A model generated the notes under the pieces. It was given only the letters and a program-made list of their open reading frames with translations. It did no database searches and was not told the origin of the DNA. This document shows positions 37,032 to 46,042 of a stretch of 64,000 nt of DNA, in pieces. Made by a program: the position numbers and the translations under genes. Source of the DNA: Blattabacterium cuenoti (lineage in GTDB: Bacteria > Bacteroidota > Bacteroidia > Flavobacteriales > Blattabacteriaceae); the NCBI RefSeq assembly GCF_014252335.1, contig NZ_CP059218.1, positions 257,788-321,787 on the forward strand. Reading direction: 5' to 3'. How positions within the stretch are numbered: the stretch's first letter is position 1; every line of letters begins with the position of its first letter.

Positions 37032-38237
37032 ATGCATAGAGAATATCTCATACAACTAGGAAAAAAATACGGAACTCCACTTTATATATATGATTTTGAA
37101 ATTATTAAAAAACAATACATAAAAATGATACAAGCATTTAATGAACTTGATACGTTTCAAGTTTATTATGCATGTAAAGCAAATACTAATTTAAATGTAT
37201 TAAAATTTTTGAAAACATTGGGAAGTGGATTAGATACCGTATCTATTCAAGAAGTTAAATTGGGACTCAAAGCTGGATTTAATCCAAAAAAAATTATCTT
37301 CACACCTAATTGTGTTTCTTTGGAAGAAATCACACAAGCGGTAGTATTAGGTGTTAGAATAAACATAGACAATTTATCTATTTTGGAACAATTTGGTGGA
37401 TATCATACAGATTATCCCGTAGGGATCAGAATAAATCCGCATATCATGGCAGGGGGTAATACAAAAATCTCAGTAGGACACATAGATTCCAAATTTGGAA
37501 TTTCTTTATATCAAATACCTCATATGAAAAGAATATTAAAAAATACAGGATTGAAAATTGAGGGGATACACATGCATACAGGATCTGATATTTCAGATAT
37601 TAAATATTTTTTACAGGGATCACAAGTATTATATAATACTGCTATAGATATTCCCAATCTTGATTATATTGATTTTGGAAGCGGTTTTAAAGTTCCATAT
37701 AACAAAAATGATAAAACAACGGATATATCCATTTTAAGTAAATCAATTGTAGAAAAATTTAAAAATTTTTGTCAATCTTATGGAAAAGAATTGACTTTAA
37801 TATTGGAACCAGGTAAATTTTTAGTTAGTGAATCAGGATATTTTTTAGTTAATGTAAATGTTATTAAACAAACAACTTCTACCGTATTTGCAGGTGTAGA
37901 TTCAGGATTTAATCATTTCATTCGTCCCATGTTTTATGAAGCTTATCATAAAATTGAAAATATTTCTAATCCTAATGGTCGTCTTCGTTTTTACACAGTT
38001 GTAGGATATATTTGTGAGTCTGATACCTTTGGATTAAATCGTAAAATTGCAGAAATTCGTGAAGGAGATGTTTTATGTATTAAAAACGCAGGAGCATATT
38101 GTTTCTCTATGGCTTCTAATTATAATTCTCGTTATAGACCATCTGAAGTAATGATATTAAATGGAAAAGATTTTTTGATAAGAAAAAGAGAAACTATGAA
38201 AGATATTTTAAAAAATATTGTAGAAATACCATTCTAA
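37032..38237 (+). CDS. lysA: diaminopimelate decarboxylase
   Basis: LysA decarboxylates meso-diaminopimelate to lysine, the last lysine step. The 401-residue fold-type III enzyme has GTPLYIYDFEII at the N-terminus, the PLP lysine in VYYACKANTNLNVL, HMHTGSDIS, ILEPGKFLVSESG and CESDTFG with the catalytic cysteine. The rest of the lysine pathway is not in the window. It is followed by tRNA-Ser. Confidence 0.95.
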   Translation: MHREYLIQLGKKYGTPLYIYDFEIIKKQYIKMIQAFNELDTFQVYYACKANTNLNVLKFLKTLGSGLDTVSIQEVKLGLKAGFNPKKIIFTPNCVSLEEITQAVVLGVRINIDNLSILEQFGGYHTDYPVGIRINPHIMAGGNTKISVGHIDSKFGISLYQIPHMKRILKNTGLKIEGIHMHTGSDISDIKYFLQGSQVLYNTAIDIPNLDYIDFGSGFKVPYNKNDKTTDISILSKSIVEKFKNFCQSYGKELTLILEPGKFLVSESGYFLVNVNVIKQTTSTVFAGVDSGFNHFIRPMFYEAYHKIENISNPNGRLRFYTVVGYICESDTFGLNRKIAEIREGDVLCIKNAGAYCFSMASNYNSRYRPSEVMILNGKDFLIRKRETMKDILKNIVEIPF

Positions 38238-38273
38238 TTATTAATTTAATGTTATGTATGATTAATTGTATCT

Positions 38274-38362
38274 GGAGAGATGGCAGAGCGGTTAATTGCG
38301 ACGGTCTTGAAAACCGTTGAGGGTATTTGTTCCCTCCGGGGGTTCGAATCCCTCTCTCTCCG
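38274..38362 (+). tRNA. tRNA-Ser (anticodon TGA)
   Basis: The acceptor stem GGAGAGA (38274-38280) pairs with TCTCTCC (38355-38361), with discriminator G at 38362. The anticodon arm is ACGGT-CTTGAAA-ACCGT, giving TGA. A long variable arm, expected in tRNA-Ser, is present between the anticodon and T arms. No CCA is encoded; a T-run follows at 38364. Confidence 0.96.
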
Positions 38363-38383
38363 CTTTTTTTATTGAATGCTTGC

Positions 38384-40057
38384 TTATATATTATTTAATT
38401 TTTTTAATTGTTTTTTCACACAATCATTTGTTATCTTTTGAAATAATATCAAAGGTTTTCCTAATATATGTCCTGGTGATAAAATTTCTTCTTGTATTTG
38501 ATTCCACAAACAAGATTTTAAACGCAGTATTTTAAATAATTTTTCTGATGTATATGGAAGAAAAGGTTCTGATAATTGTGATAACATTCCTAAAATTTGC
38601 ATATTTATATAAAGAATACTATTTAATCTTTTTGTATTTTTCCATGGAGCTTCCTTTGTTAAATATTTGTTTCCAATTCTTGCTAAATCCATAAAACATC
38701 CTAGAGCATCCCGAAATTTAAAGGTTTCTATCAGTTTACTAATATTTGTTGGATATTTTTGAATTATTTTTAATATTTTTTTGTCAAAAAAAGATAAAGA
38801 ACCAGGAGTTGGCACAATTCCATTACTATATTTTTGAATGAGAGTAAGACTACGATGGACAAAGTTTCCTAATATGGCTACTAATTCCATATTATTTGTT
38901 GTTTGAAAATCTTTCCAATTAAAATTACTATCTTTATTTTCTGGCATCTTAGATATAAGAAAATATCGTAATGTATCCTGTTGATTTGGAAATTCTTTCA
39001 AATACTCATGAATCCATATACCCCAACCTTTAGAAGTAGAAATTTTCTTTTTCTCTAAGTTCATAAATTCATTAGCTACAACTTGATAAGGAAAAATATA
39101 ACCTTTGTTATAAGCTTTAAGTATGATTGGAAAAATTATGCAATGAAATACAATATTATCTTTTCCTATAAACTGAATCAGTTTAGTTTTATCATCTTTC
39201 CAATAATATTTCCAGTCCTGTCGATTACGTTGTGCCCATTCTATGGTAGAAGAAATATATCCTAATACTGCTTCAAACCATACATATAAAACTTTTCCAT
39301 AATACTTTGGGATCGTAATTCCCCAATTCAAATCTCTTGTAATAGCTCTAGGGGTTAATCCTTGATGTAACCATGATTTTGCTTGTCCATAAACATTCAC
39401 TTTCCAATCATGTTTATGATCTTTTAAAATCCATTTTTCTAAAAATTTTTGATATTTATTCAAAGGAAAATACCAATGTTTTGTTTTTTTTAAAATTGGT
39501 ATACTCCCATTTATAGTAGATATAGGATTGATTAATTCTTCACTACTTAATGTGGATCCACAATTTTCACATTGATCTCCATATGCTATAGAACTATTAC
39601 AAATAGGACATGTTCCAGACAAATATCTATCTGGTAAAAATTGTTGTGCTACTGAATCATAATATTGTTCAGACACCTGTTCAAAAAGTATATTTTGATT
39701 ACTAAATTCTTTAAAAAAAGATAGAGCCAATTTATGATGAATTTTTGCAGAAGTTCTAGAAAAATTATCAAATCGTATTCCAAAATGATGAAAACAATTT
39801 TTCATCATGATATAGTATTTATCTACTATTTCTTTTGGAGTTTTTTTTTCTTTTTTAGCTTGCATAGTAATAGGAACTCCATGTTCATCTGCTCCAGATA
39901 TAAAAATAACTTTAATTTTATTATCTTTTCTTTTCAGACAACGAACAAAAATATCTGCTGGAACATAAACGCCTGCTAAGTGTCCTATATGAATAGGCCC
40001 ATTAGAATATGGAAAAGCTGCTGTAACTATATATTTGTTTAATGGTTTCGGTTTCAT
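38384..40057 (-). CDS. metG: methionyl-tRNA synthetase, short form without C-terminal domain
   Basis: MetG charges initiator and elongator tRNA-Met. The 557-residue enzyme has the HIGH-equivalent PYSNGPIHIGHLAG, a zinc knuckle with CPICNSS and CENCGST, the methionine pocket, and KKISTSKGWGIW for KMSKS. The anticodon-binding domain (about 385-557) is present. The family in Bacteroidota usually ends in an additional EMAP/Trbp-like tRNA-binding domain of about 110 residues, which is missing here. The gene is convergent with tRNA-Ser. Confidence 0.94.
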   Translation of the reverse strand: MKPKPLNKYIVTAAFPYSNGPIHIGHLAGVYVPADIFVRCLKRKDNKIKVIFISGADEHGVPITMQAKKEKKTPKEIVDKYYIMMKNCFHHFGIRFDNFSRTSAKIHHKLALSFFKEFSNQNILFEQVSEQYYDSVAQQFLPDRYLSGTCPICNSSIAYGDQCENCGSTLSSEELINPISTINGSIPILKKTKHWYFPLNKYQKFLEKWILKDHKHDWKVNVYGQAKSWLHQGLTPRAITRDLNWGITIPKYYGKVLYVWFEAVLGYISSTIEWAQRNRQDWKYYWKDDKTKLIQFIGKDNIVFHCIIFPIILKAYNKGYIFPYQVVANEFMNLEKKKISTSKGWGIWIHEYLKEFPNQQDTLRYFLISKMPENKDSNFNWKDFQTTNNMELVAILGNFVHRSLTLIQKYSNGIVPTPGSLSFFDKKILKIIQKYPTNISKLIETFKFRDALGCFMDLARIGNKYLTKEAPWKNTKRLNSILYINMQILGMLSQLSEPFLPYTSEKLFKILRLKSCLWNQIQEEILSPGHILGKPLILFQKITNDCVKKQLKKLNNI

Positions 40058-40156
40058 CTATCTTTCATTATCAAACAATGATAATCAATGATATTCGAAT
40101 AATAACAAAATTATTAATTATTACTTAAATATAATACAATCCATTTAATTTACATT

Positions 40157-41056
40157 ATGAATAATAAGAAATTATTTTTAATAGATGCATATACCATTAT
40201 TTATCGAGGATATTATGCTAATATCAAAAAACCTTTTTTCACGTCTAAAGGATTAAATACATCTAGTATACTATATTTTACATATTTATTGATTAAAACA
40301 TTAAATGAAGATAAACCTTCCTATATGTCTGTTGTTTTTGATACTTATCAACAAACTTTTAGAAAGAAAGAATATAATCAATACAAAAATAATAGAAAAA
40401 AAACTCCAAAAGAAATTTTGATTGGTATTCCATATATTAAAGAAATTTTAAAATCTTTTAATATTTATTTTTTAGACGCAAAACATGGATATGAAGCAGA
40501 TGATTTCATTGGTACCATTGCAAAACAAGCAGAAAAAAAAGGATATATAGTTTATATAGTTTCTTTGGATAAAGATTTTTGTCAACTTGTTACAAATAAT
40601 ATAAAAATTTATAGAATACCTTTTAAGGGTCAACCTAAAACAATATTAGGAGTCAATGAAGTTTTAGACAAATTTGGCATAAAGAATACTAAACAAGTAA
40701 TAGATTTATTGGGAATGATGGGAGATTCTTCTGATAATATACCCGGATTACCAGGAATAGGAGAAAAACATGCGAAGAAATTCATTAAACAATATGATAA
40801 TATTGAAAATTTTTTCACGTCCATTAATGATTTACCTCCAGGTAAAATGAAAAAAAATCTTGAACTGAATAAACAGTTAGGGTTTTTATCGAAAAAATTG
40901 GCAACTATAGTGACAGATATTCCATATATATATTTCAAAGAAGAAAATTTTTATGTACCAAAACCAAATTGGGATGCAATAAAAAAGATCTTTTTATTTC
41001 TTGAATTTAAGAAATTGTTAAAATATGCTTATCAATATTTTATAAATAAAAAATAA
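40157..41056 (+). CDS. 5'-3' exonuclease (PolA N-terminal domain only)
   Basis: This 299-residue protein matches the 5'-nuclease domain of DNA polymerase I. It has LFLIDAYTIIYRGYYA, VFDTYQQTFRKKEYNQYKNNR-like sequence (shown in part as YQQTFRKKEYNQYK), YEADDFIGTIAKQAE, LDKDFCQLV, and the helix-3-turn-helix region SSDNIPGLPGIGEKHAKKFI. It then stops; no 3'-5' exonuclease or polymerase domain follows, because nadD begins on the other strand. It should remove RNA primers and flaps. A separate Xni-like ancestor is the alternative, but the region matches PolA better. Confidence 0.9.
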   Translation: MNNKKLFLIDAYTIIYRGYYANIKKPFFTSKGLNTSSILYFTYLLIKTLNEDKPSYMSVVFDTYQQTFRKKEYNQYKNNRKKTPKEILIGIPYIKEILKSFNIYFLDAKHGYEADDFIGTIAKQAEKKGYIVYIVSLDKDFCQLVTNNIKIYRIPFKGQPKTILGVNEVLDKFGIKNTKQVIDLLGMMGDSSDNIPGLPGIGEKHAKKFIKQYDNIENFFTSINDLPPGKMKKNLELNKQLGFLSKKLATIVTDIPYIYFKEENFYVPKPNWDAIKKIFLFLEFKKLLKYAYQYFINKK

Positions 41057-41074
41057 AATACAAATTATTTCTTA

Positions 41075-41658
41075 TTATTTCTTATATAATCTATGTTTTT
41101 TCATATATTTACATACTTCTGGTGGAAGTAATGGTTGAATATTTTTTCCGTATCTAATATATTTACGAATATAAGAAGAAGATATATCAATAATTGGGCC
41201 TTCAAGGAAGAAGATTTTATTTTTATATTCATATTCCAAAAAAGGATTTAAAAATTTTCCAAAACGAGGATATACTAAAATATCATATTTATTTATAATA
41301 ATTTTATAATCTTTCCAATTATTTAAGGTAGACAAAGTATCCATCCCCATAATAATAATAAATTTATTTTCAGGATATTTGTACTCAATAATATTGAGTG
41401 TATTAATAGTATAAGATGGTATTAATCCTGATTCTATATTTGAGCAAATCATTTTTTTATACTTTGAAGTAGCTAAACGTACCATATTAATCCTATGATG
41501 ATAATCTATAAGATTACTTTTTTTTTTAATGGATTTTCTGGAGAAACTACAAACCAAATCTTATCTATATTTATAAATTCTACTATATAATTTGCTAAAA
41601 TAATATGTCCTACATGAATAGGATTAAATGATCCAAAATAAAGTCCTATTTTCTTCAT
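41075..41658 (-). CDS. nadD: nicotinate-nucleotide adenylyltransferase NadD, frameshifted at an A10 tract
   Basis: The first 44 codons read from the ATG at 41658 ([20 protein letters not shown]) are a NadD N-terminus with the [10 protein letters not shown] nucleotide motif. In the genome, this frame reaches ten A's (complement of 41518-41527) and then meets TAG three codons later. The frame that is one base offset continues with [14 protein letters not shown] and encodes the rest ([33 protein letters not shown]), with a normal C-terminus. Eleven A's would restore a 194-residue protein, a normal NadD size. So it is either rescued by slippage of RNA polymerase, a real pseudogene, or an assembly error. 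NadD makes NaAD in NAD synthesis and would be hard to lose. Confidence 0.85.
41518..41527 (-). repeat. poly-A tract (A10) at the nadD frameshift
   Basis: Ten consecutive T's on the plus strand (A's in the gene) interrupt the nadD frame. Homopolymers of this size are prone to replication errors and to transcriptional slippage. Confidence 0.95.
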
Positions 41659-41790
41659 TATTATTAAAACCGTTATTCAGTTATTTTATTTATGTTGTTA
41701 TTCAAAAACAAATCCATGAATGATTAGTACTTTTGCAAAGCAATTTGATAATACATTTATTTAATATAAAAAAATTGTAATTAACATAAT

Positions 41791-43668
41791 ATGCACAATC
41801 ATTTTTCAAAAAAAAATCATCAAATAAATAAAAAACATTTTATTTATTATATTATTGGATTTTTTTTTCTTGGAAATAGCATTTTTTTATTTTTAAGTTT
41901 TTTATCTTTTTTTTTTCATTGGAAAGAAGATCAAAGTCAATTATATCAAATATTTAATCAAGAAATTATTGTAGACAATTTACTTGGAAAAGTGGGAGCT
42001 TTTTTAGCTCATTTTTTTATCCACTGTGGAATAGGAATTAGTTCTTTTTTCTTTCCTATATTATGTTTTTTTAAAAGTATAATAATACTTTTTGGAACCA
42101 AACGAATTTTCATCAAACAGTATCATTTAATAAAATTTAATTTTTTCTTTTTAAGCATATGGATCCCAATTACTTGCGCTTTAATTATTCCTAATTATGG
42201 ATTATTAAGTGGAATTCTAGGATTTGAAATTAATCACATTTTGATCAGCTTTTTTGGAAAATTGGGAGTAGGAATACTTTTATCTATAGTATTTATACTA
42301 TACATTATACTGGTATTACGTATTCACTATCCAATGAATACAATTAGATTAAAAAAAATTCAACCCCCAAAAAAAATCTATCATCCATATGAATATGAAA
42401 GATATAATACATGTTTGGTAAACTTTAAACAACAAAATAAAAAAAACAATATCATTACTTCTAATTATAACATCAAACCTCATCCTATTATATTGTCAGA
42501 ATCAAAAAAATATGATGATTCTTTCATAAAGAATAGAAAAGCAACAGAAAATAATAAAGAAAAAATTCTTACAATTTTTAAATACTATAAAATAGAAATA
42601 GAAAACATAAAAATAACTATAGGTCCTACTATTACTTTATATGAACTTTTTCCTAAGGTTGGAGTTCGTGTTTCCACAATAAAAAGTTTAGAAAACGAAA
42701 TTGCTTTAAGCGTATCTGCTGCTATAGGAATAAGAATAATAGGTCCACTTCCTGGAAGAGGATCAATTGGAATAGAAATTCCAAATAATATACGCACCAT
42801 CGTTTATATGACAAATATCATGTATTCTAAAGAAATGTTTGAAAAAAGTAATAATAAGGAACTACCTATTCCATTAGGAAAAACTGTATTCAATGAAATA
42901 TTTATGATTGATTTAGCAAAAATGCCTCATTTACTTATAGCAGGATCAACAGGCCAAGGAAAATCCGTTGGAATTAACATTATGATTATTTTTTTATTAT
43001 ATCATAAATCACCGGAATATATTAAATTTATTTTAATTGATCCAAAAAAAGTAGAATTATCTATTTACAATAAGATTTCAAAATCTTATTTTGCTTTTAT
43101 TCCAAATTATACAAGAACACCTATCATTACAGACATAACAATAGCAACAAAAGCATTAAATTCCTTATGCAAAGAAATGGATAATAGATATTTTCTTATG
43201 GAAAAATATAATGTAAGAAATATTCAAGAATATAATGAAAATAACAAATTACCTTTACCTTATATCATACTAATCATTGATGAATTTGCAGATTTGAGTC
43301 TTTCTTTTAAACGAAAAGAAATAGAAATATACATTACCCGTTTAACACAGTTAGCTCGTGCGGTTGGAATTCACTTGATTATTGCAACACAACGTCCATC
43401 AGTAGATGTTATTACAGGATTAATAAAATCTAATTTTACAGCTAGAATAGCATTTAGAGTTAGTTCAAAGATAGATTCTAGAACTATATTAGACTGTAAT
43501 GGAGCAGAAAAATTAGTTGGACAAGGAGATCTTTTATTTTCTAACAAACAAGAATTAGTCAGAATACAATGTCCTTTTGTCAATATATCAGAAATTAAAC
43601 AAATAGTCGATTTTTATGAAAGCACAAGCATACAACAAAAATTTTTTTTGCCAAATCCAGATATATAA
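41791..43668 (+). CDS. ftsK: DNA translocase FtsK/SpoIIIE without gamma domain
   Basis: FtsK pumps chromosomal DNA at the division septum. The 625-residue protein has an N-terminal membrane part with about four hydrophobic segments (residues about 18-175), a short linker, and a RecA-type motor with Walker A AGSTGQGKSVGINIM (about residue 385) and Walker B ILIIDEFADL (about 495). The sequence ends soon after IKQIVDFYES, where the gamma domain, which reads orienting sequences and activates Xer recombinases, should follow. The frame ends cleanly with a stop codon and no extension. Confidence 0.9.
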   Translation: MHNHFSKKNHQINKKHFIYYIIGFFFLGNSIFLFLSFLSFFFHWKEDQSQLYQIFNQEIIVDNLLGKVGAFLAHFFIHCGIGISSFFFPILCFFKSIIILFGTKRIFIKQYHLIKFNFFFLSIWIPITCALIIPNYGLLSGILGFEINHILISFFGKLGVGILLSIVFILYIILVLRIHYPMNTIRLKKIQPPKKIYHPYEYERYNTCLVNFKQQNKKNNIITSNYNIKPHPIILSESKKYDDSFIKNRKATENNKEKILTIFKYYKIEIENIKITIGPTITLYELFPKVGVRVSTIKSLENEIALSVSAAIGIRIIGPLPGRGSIGIEIPNNIRTIVYMTNIMYSKEMFEKSNNKELPIPLGKTVFNEIFMIDLAKMPHLLIAGSTGQGKSVGINIMIIFLLYHKSPEYIKFILIDPKKVELSIYNKISKSYFAFIPNYTRTPIITDITIATKALNSLCKEMDNRYFLMEKYNVRNIQEYNENNKLPLPYIILIIDEFADLSLSFKRKEIEIYITRLTQLARAVGIHLIIATQRPSVDVITGLIKSNFTARIAFRVSSKIDSRTILDCNGAEKLVGQGDLLFSNKQELVRIQCPFVNISEIKQIVDFYESTSIQQKFFLPNPDI

Positions 43669-43692
43669 TTAAAACTTTTTAATCATAAAATG

Positions 43693-43766
43693 CGGTCTGG
43701 ACGGGACTTGAACCCGCGACCCCATGCGTGACAGGCATGTATTCTAACCAACTGAACTACCAGACC
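43693..43766 (-). tRNA. tRNA-Asp (anticodon GTC)
   Basis: On the minus strand the acceptor stem is GGTCTGG (43766-43760) with CCAGACC (43700-43694) and discriminator G (43693). The anticodon arm is CATGC-CTGTCAC-GCATG, giving GTC. The T arm contains GTTCAAG. No CCA is encoded. Confidence 0.96.
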
Positions 43767-43791
43767 AAAACAATTTTTTTTGAAAAAAATA

Positions 43792-44118
43792 TTAATCAAT
43801 ATTCATTAAAACATCCAATTTTTTTCTTATTTCCTCTTTAGTAGCAACTCCAATATGCATATCTATTTTTTTTCTATTTTTAAAGAAAAAAATAGTAGGA
43901 ATACTTCGTATTCCATATATAGAAGAAATTTTGGGATTCTGATCAACATTTAGTTTTCCAACTAACACCTTGTTGTTGTATTCATTATATACATCTTCCA
44001 ATATAGAAGACAAAGTTCTACATGGAGCACACCATGGAGCCCAAAAATCTACTAAAATAGGTTTATTCACTGATCTAATAAATTTTTCAAAGCTTTCATC
44101 ATTTATCTCTTGTATCAT
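43792..44118 (-). CDS. trxA: thioredoxin
   Basis: Thioredoxin reduces protein disulfides and supports the peroxiredoxin, ribonucleotide reductase and methionine-sulfoxide systems. The 108-residue protein has the active site DFWAPWCAPCRTLSS (a WCxPC site with A in place of the common G), the cis-proline in IRSIPTIFFFKNRK, and a complete fold. The gene lies 54 nt downstream of argE, on the same strand; it is not clearly part of the arginine cluster. Confidence 0.94.
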   Translation of the reverse strand: MIQEINDESFEKFIRSVNKPILVDFWAPWCAPCRTLSSILEDVYNEYNNKVLVGKLNVDQNPKISSIYGIRSIPTIFFFKNRKKIDMHIGVATKEEIRKKLDVLMNID

Positions 44119-44172
44119 ACATACTTATTTAATTAATAATTCAATAAAAATAACAAATTTACCGTTTTTGTG

Positions 44173-45261
44173 TTAAAATTGAAAGTCTTTTAACAAACGT
44201 ATGTAAATATCTATACCATTTAGTATTTCTGAAATATAAATATACTCATTTGGAGTATGAGAACGAACACTATCTCCTACCCCAATTTTAATAGTTGCAA
44301 AAGACATATGACTTTGATCAGACAAAGTAGGAGATCCATAGATTTTAAGATTTAATTTTTTAGATTTTAATACAATTGGATGAGTTGGATCAATAAAAGA
44401 AAAATTATACATTGAAGAACGTATTTTGATTGTTGAAGATAGATTTTTTTTAATAAAAAAAATTAATTCCTCTTGATCATATAATTCATTAGTTCTAATA
44501 TCTAAAACAAACGAACAAGAATCTGGTATCATATTATGCTGTATACCACCCTTGATTTGAGTGACCGTTAATGTTGTTCTACCTAGTAATTTAGATTCTC
44601 TAGTAAAACGAATCGTTTTCAAATATTCAATATCTTTTGTTGCTATATAAATAGCATTAATTCCTGAATTAGGTGATAAAGCAGAATGAGCACTTTTTCC
44701 TATGGCTAAGCAATCTAATACGATTAATCCCTTTTCTGCAATAGCAACTTGCATATTGGTTGGTTCTCCTATTATTCCTACGTCTATTTTACCTAATTCA
44801 GATAAAATAGATTTAACACCTTCATTTCCAGCAATTTCTTCTTCTGCTGTAATAGCAAGAATTAATTTATAAGGCAATAGAATAGATAAACTACTCAAAT
44901 AAATAAAAGCAGAAATTAACGCTACTACAGAAGCACCAGCATCATTGCTACCTAATCCTATTAATTTGTTGTTTTTTATAATTGCCGTATAAGGGTCAGT
45001 ATACCAATTAGTTCCAGGATGCACAGTATCATGATGAGAGTTCAATAAAATGGTAGGAGTGTTTTTATTTTTTATATAATTATTATTTTCAGTCCATATG
45101 TTATTAAATTTTCTGTTTATATGAAATCCATATTTAGACATATAATCTTCTATTAAAAAAGATACTTCTTGTTCTTGTTTGGATACTGATGGAGTATTTA
45201 TAATTTTTATCAGTAGTTGTATTGCCTCTTCTTTTAATAGTTTTAAATTCACTATAGACAT
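44173..45261 (-). CDS. argE: acetylornithine deacetylase-like M20 metallopeptidase (ArgE type)
   Basis: The 362-residue M20 enzyme probably releases the acyl group from the last acylated intermediate of the arginine route. The metal ligands appear as LLNSHHDTVHPG, GLGSNDAGASVVA and ITAEEEIAGNEG (the double glutamate that acts as base). The dimerisation/lid domain follows. Its placement at the end of the arginine cluster, and the type of carbamoyltransferase next to it, indicate N-acetylcitrulline or N-succinylcitrulline as substrate instead of N-acetylornithine. It overlaps argB by 10 nt. Confidence 0.87.
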   Translation of the reverse strand: MSIVNLKLLKEEAIQLLIKIINTPSVSKQEQEVSFLIEDYMSKYGFHINRKFNNIWTENNNYIKNKNTPTILLNSHHDTVHPGTNWYTDPYTAIIKNNKLIGLGSNDAGASVVALISAFIYLSSLSILLPYKLILAITAEEEIAGNEGVKSILSELGKIDVGIIGEPTNMQVAIAEKGLIVLDCLAIGKSAHSALSPNSGINAIYIATKDIEYLKTIRFTRESKLLGRTTLTVTQIKGGIQHNMIPDSCSFVLDIRTNELYDQEELIFFIKKNLSSTIKIRSSMYNFSFIDPTHPIVLKSKKLNLKIYGSPTLSDQSHMSFATIKIGVGDSVRSHTPNEYIYISEILNGIDIYIRLLKDFQF

Positions 45262-46034
45262 AAAATGGTCTTATTCTTTATATCATTTAAATAATCAGGA
45301 TGTCCTATATATACCTTAGATACTCCATTTTTTAAAGCAAAAAATGCATTTTCTAATTTTGGTATCATACCATTTATTACGGTTTTATTTTTTTTTAGAG
45401 ATTGAAATAAACGTAAATCTATTTTTGGAAAAAAAGATTCTGAATCTTGTAAATTACTTAATACACCTTTTTTATCGAAACAAAAGTGTAATTCTGTTTC
45501 ATATAATTTGATTAAGGAAATTGCTATTGATGAAGCTATAGTATCTGCATTGGTATTTAAAAGATTTCCTATTCCATTATGAGTAATAGGACATACTACA
45601 GGTACAATATTATGTCTTAACAGGAAGATCATAACACTATAATTTACACTTTGACTATTCAAATCTCCAACATATCCATAATCCACTTCATTGGTTGTTT
45701 TAACACGTAAATGTGACTTAATACAATTAAGATCTGCTCCACATAAACCCAATGCATTACAACCATAATACTGCAATTTAGAAACAATCTTTTTATTGAC
45801 TAGCCCGGCATACGTCATCACAACAATATCAAGTATTTCTTTATTTGTTACTCTTCTTCCTTGTACAAATGTTGGATTAACTCCCATTTTATTGCAAATA
45901 TTATTTGCCAAACTTCCACCTCCATGAACTAGAACCTTTTTGTCTGGTATTTTCAAAAAAGCATATAAAGCAGAATAAAGAGAGTCATGGTTATTTATTA
46001 AGTTTCCACCAATTTTGACTATATGGATTTTCAT
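45252..46034 (-). CDS. argB: acetylglutamate kinase
   Basis: ArgB phosphorylates N-acylglutamate. The 260-residue amino-acid kinase has MKIHIVKIGGNLI at the N-terminus, VLVHGGGSLANNIC, VTNKEILD and the ATP-site NADTIASSIAISL. It ends in a normal C-terminus. In other Bacteroidota the pathway can use succinylated intermediates, so acyl specificity is not certain. It lies between argF' and argE. Confidence 0.93.
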   Translation of the reverse strand: MKIHIVKIGGNLINNHDSLYSALYAFLKIPDKKVLVHGGGSLANNICNKMGVNPTFVQGRRVTNKEILDIVVMTYAGLVNKKIVSKLQYYGCNALGLCGADLNCIKSHLRVKTTNEVDYGYVGDLNSQSVNYSVMIFLLRHNIVPVVCPITHNGIGNLLNTNADTIASSIAISLIKLYETELHFCFDKKGVLSNLQDSESFFPKIDLRLFQSLKKNKTVINGMIPKLENAFFALKNGVSKVYIGHPDYLNDIKNKTILCL

Positions 46035-46042
46035 GATAAAAA

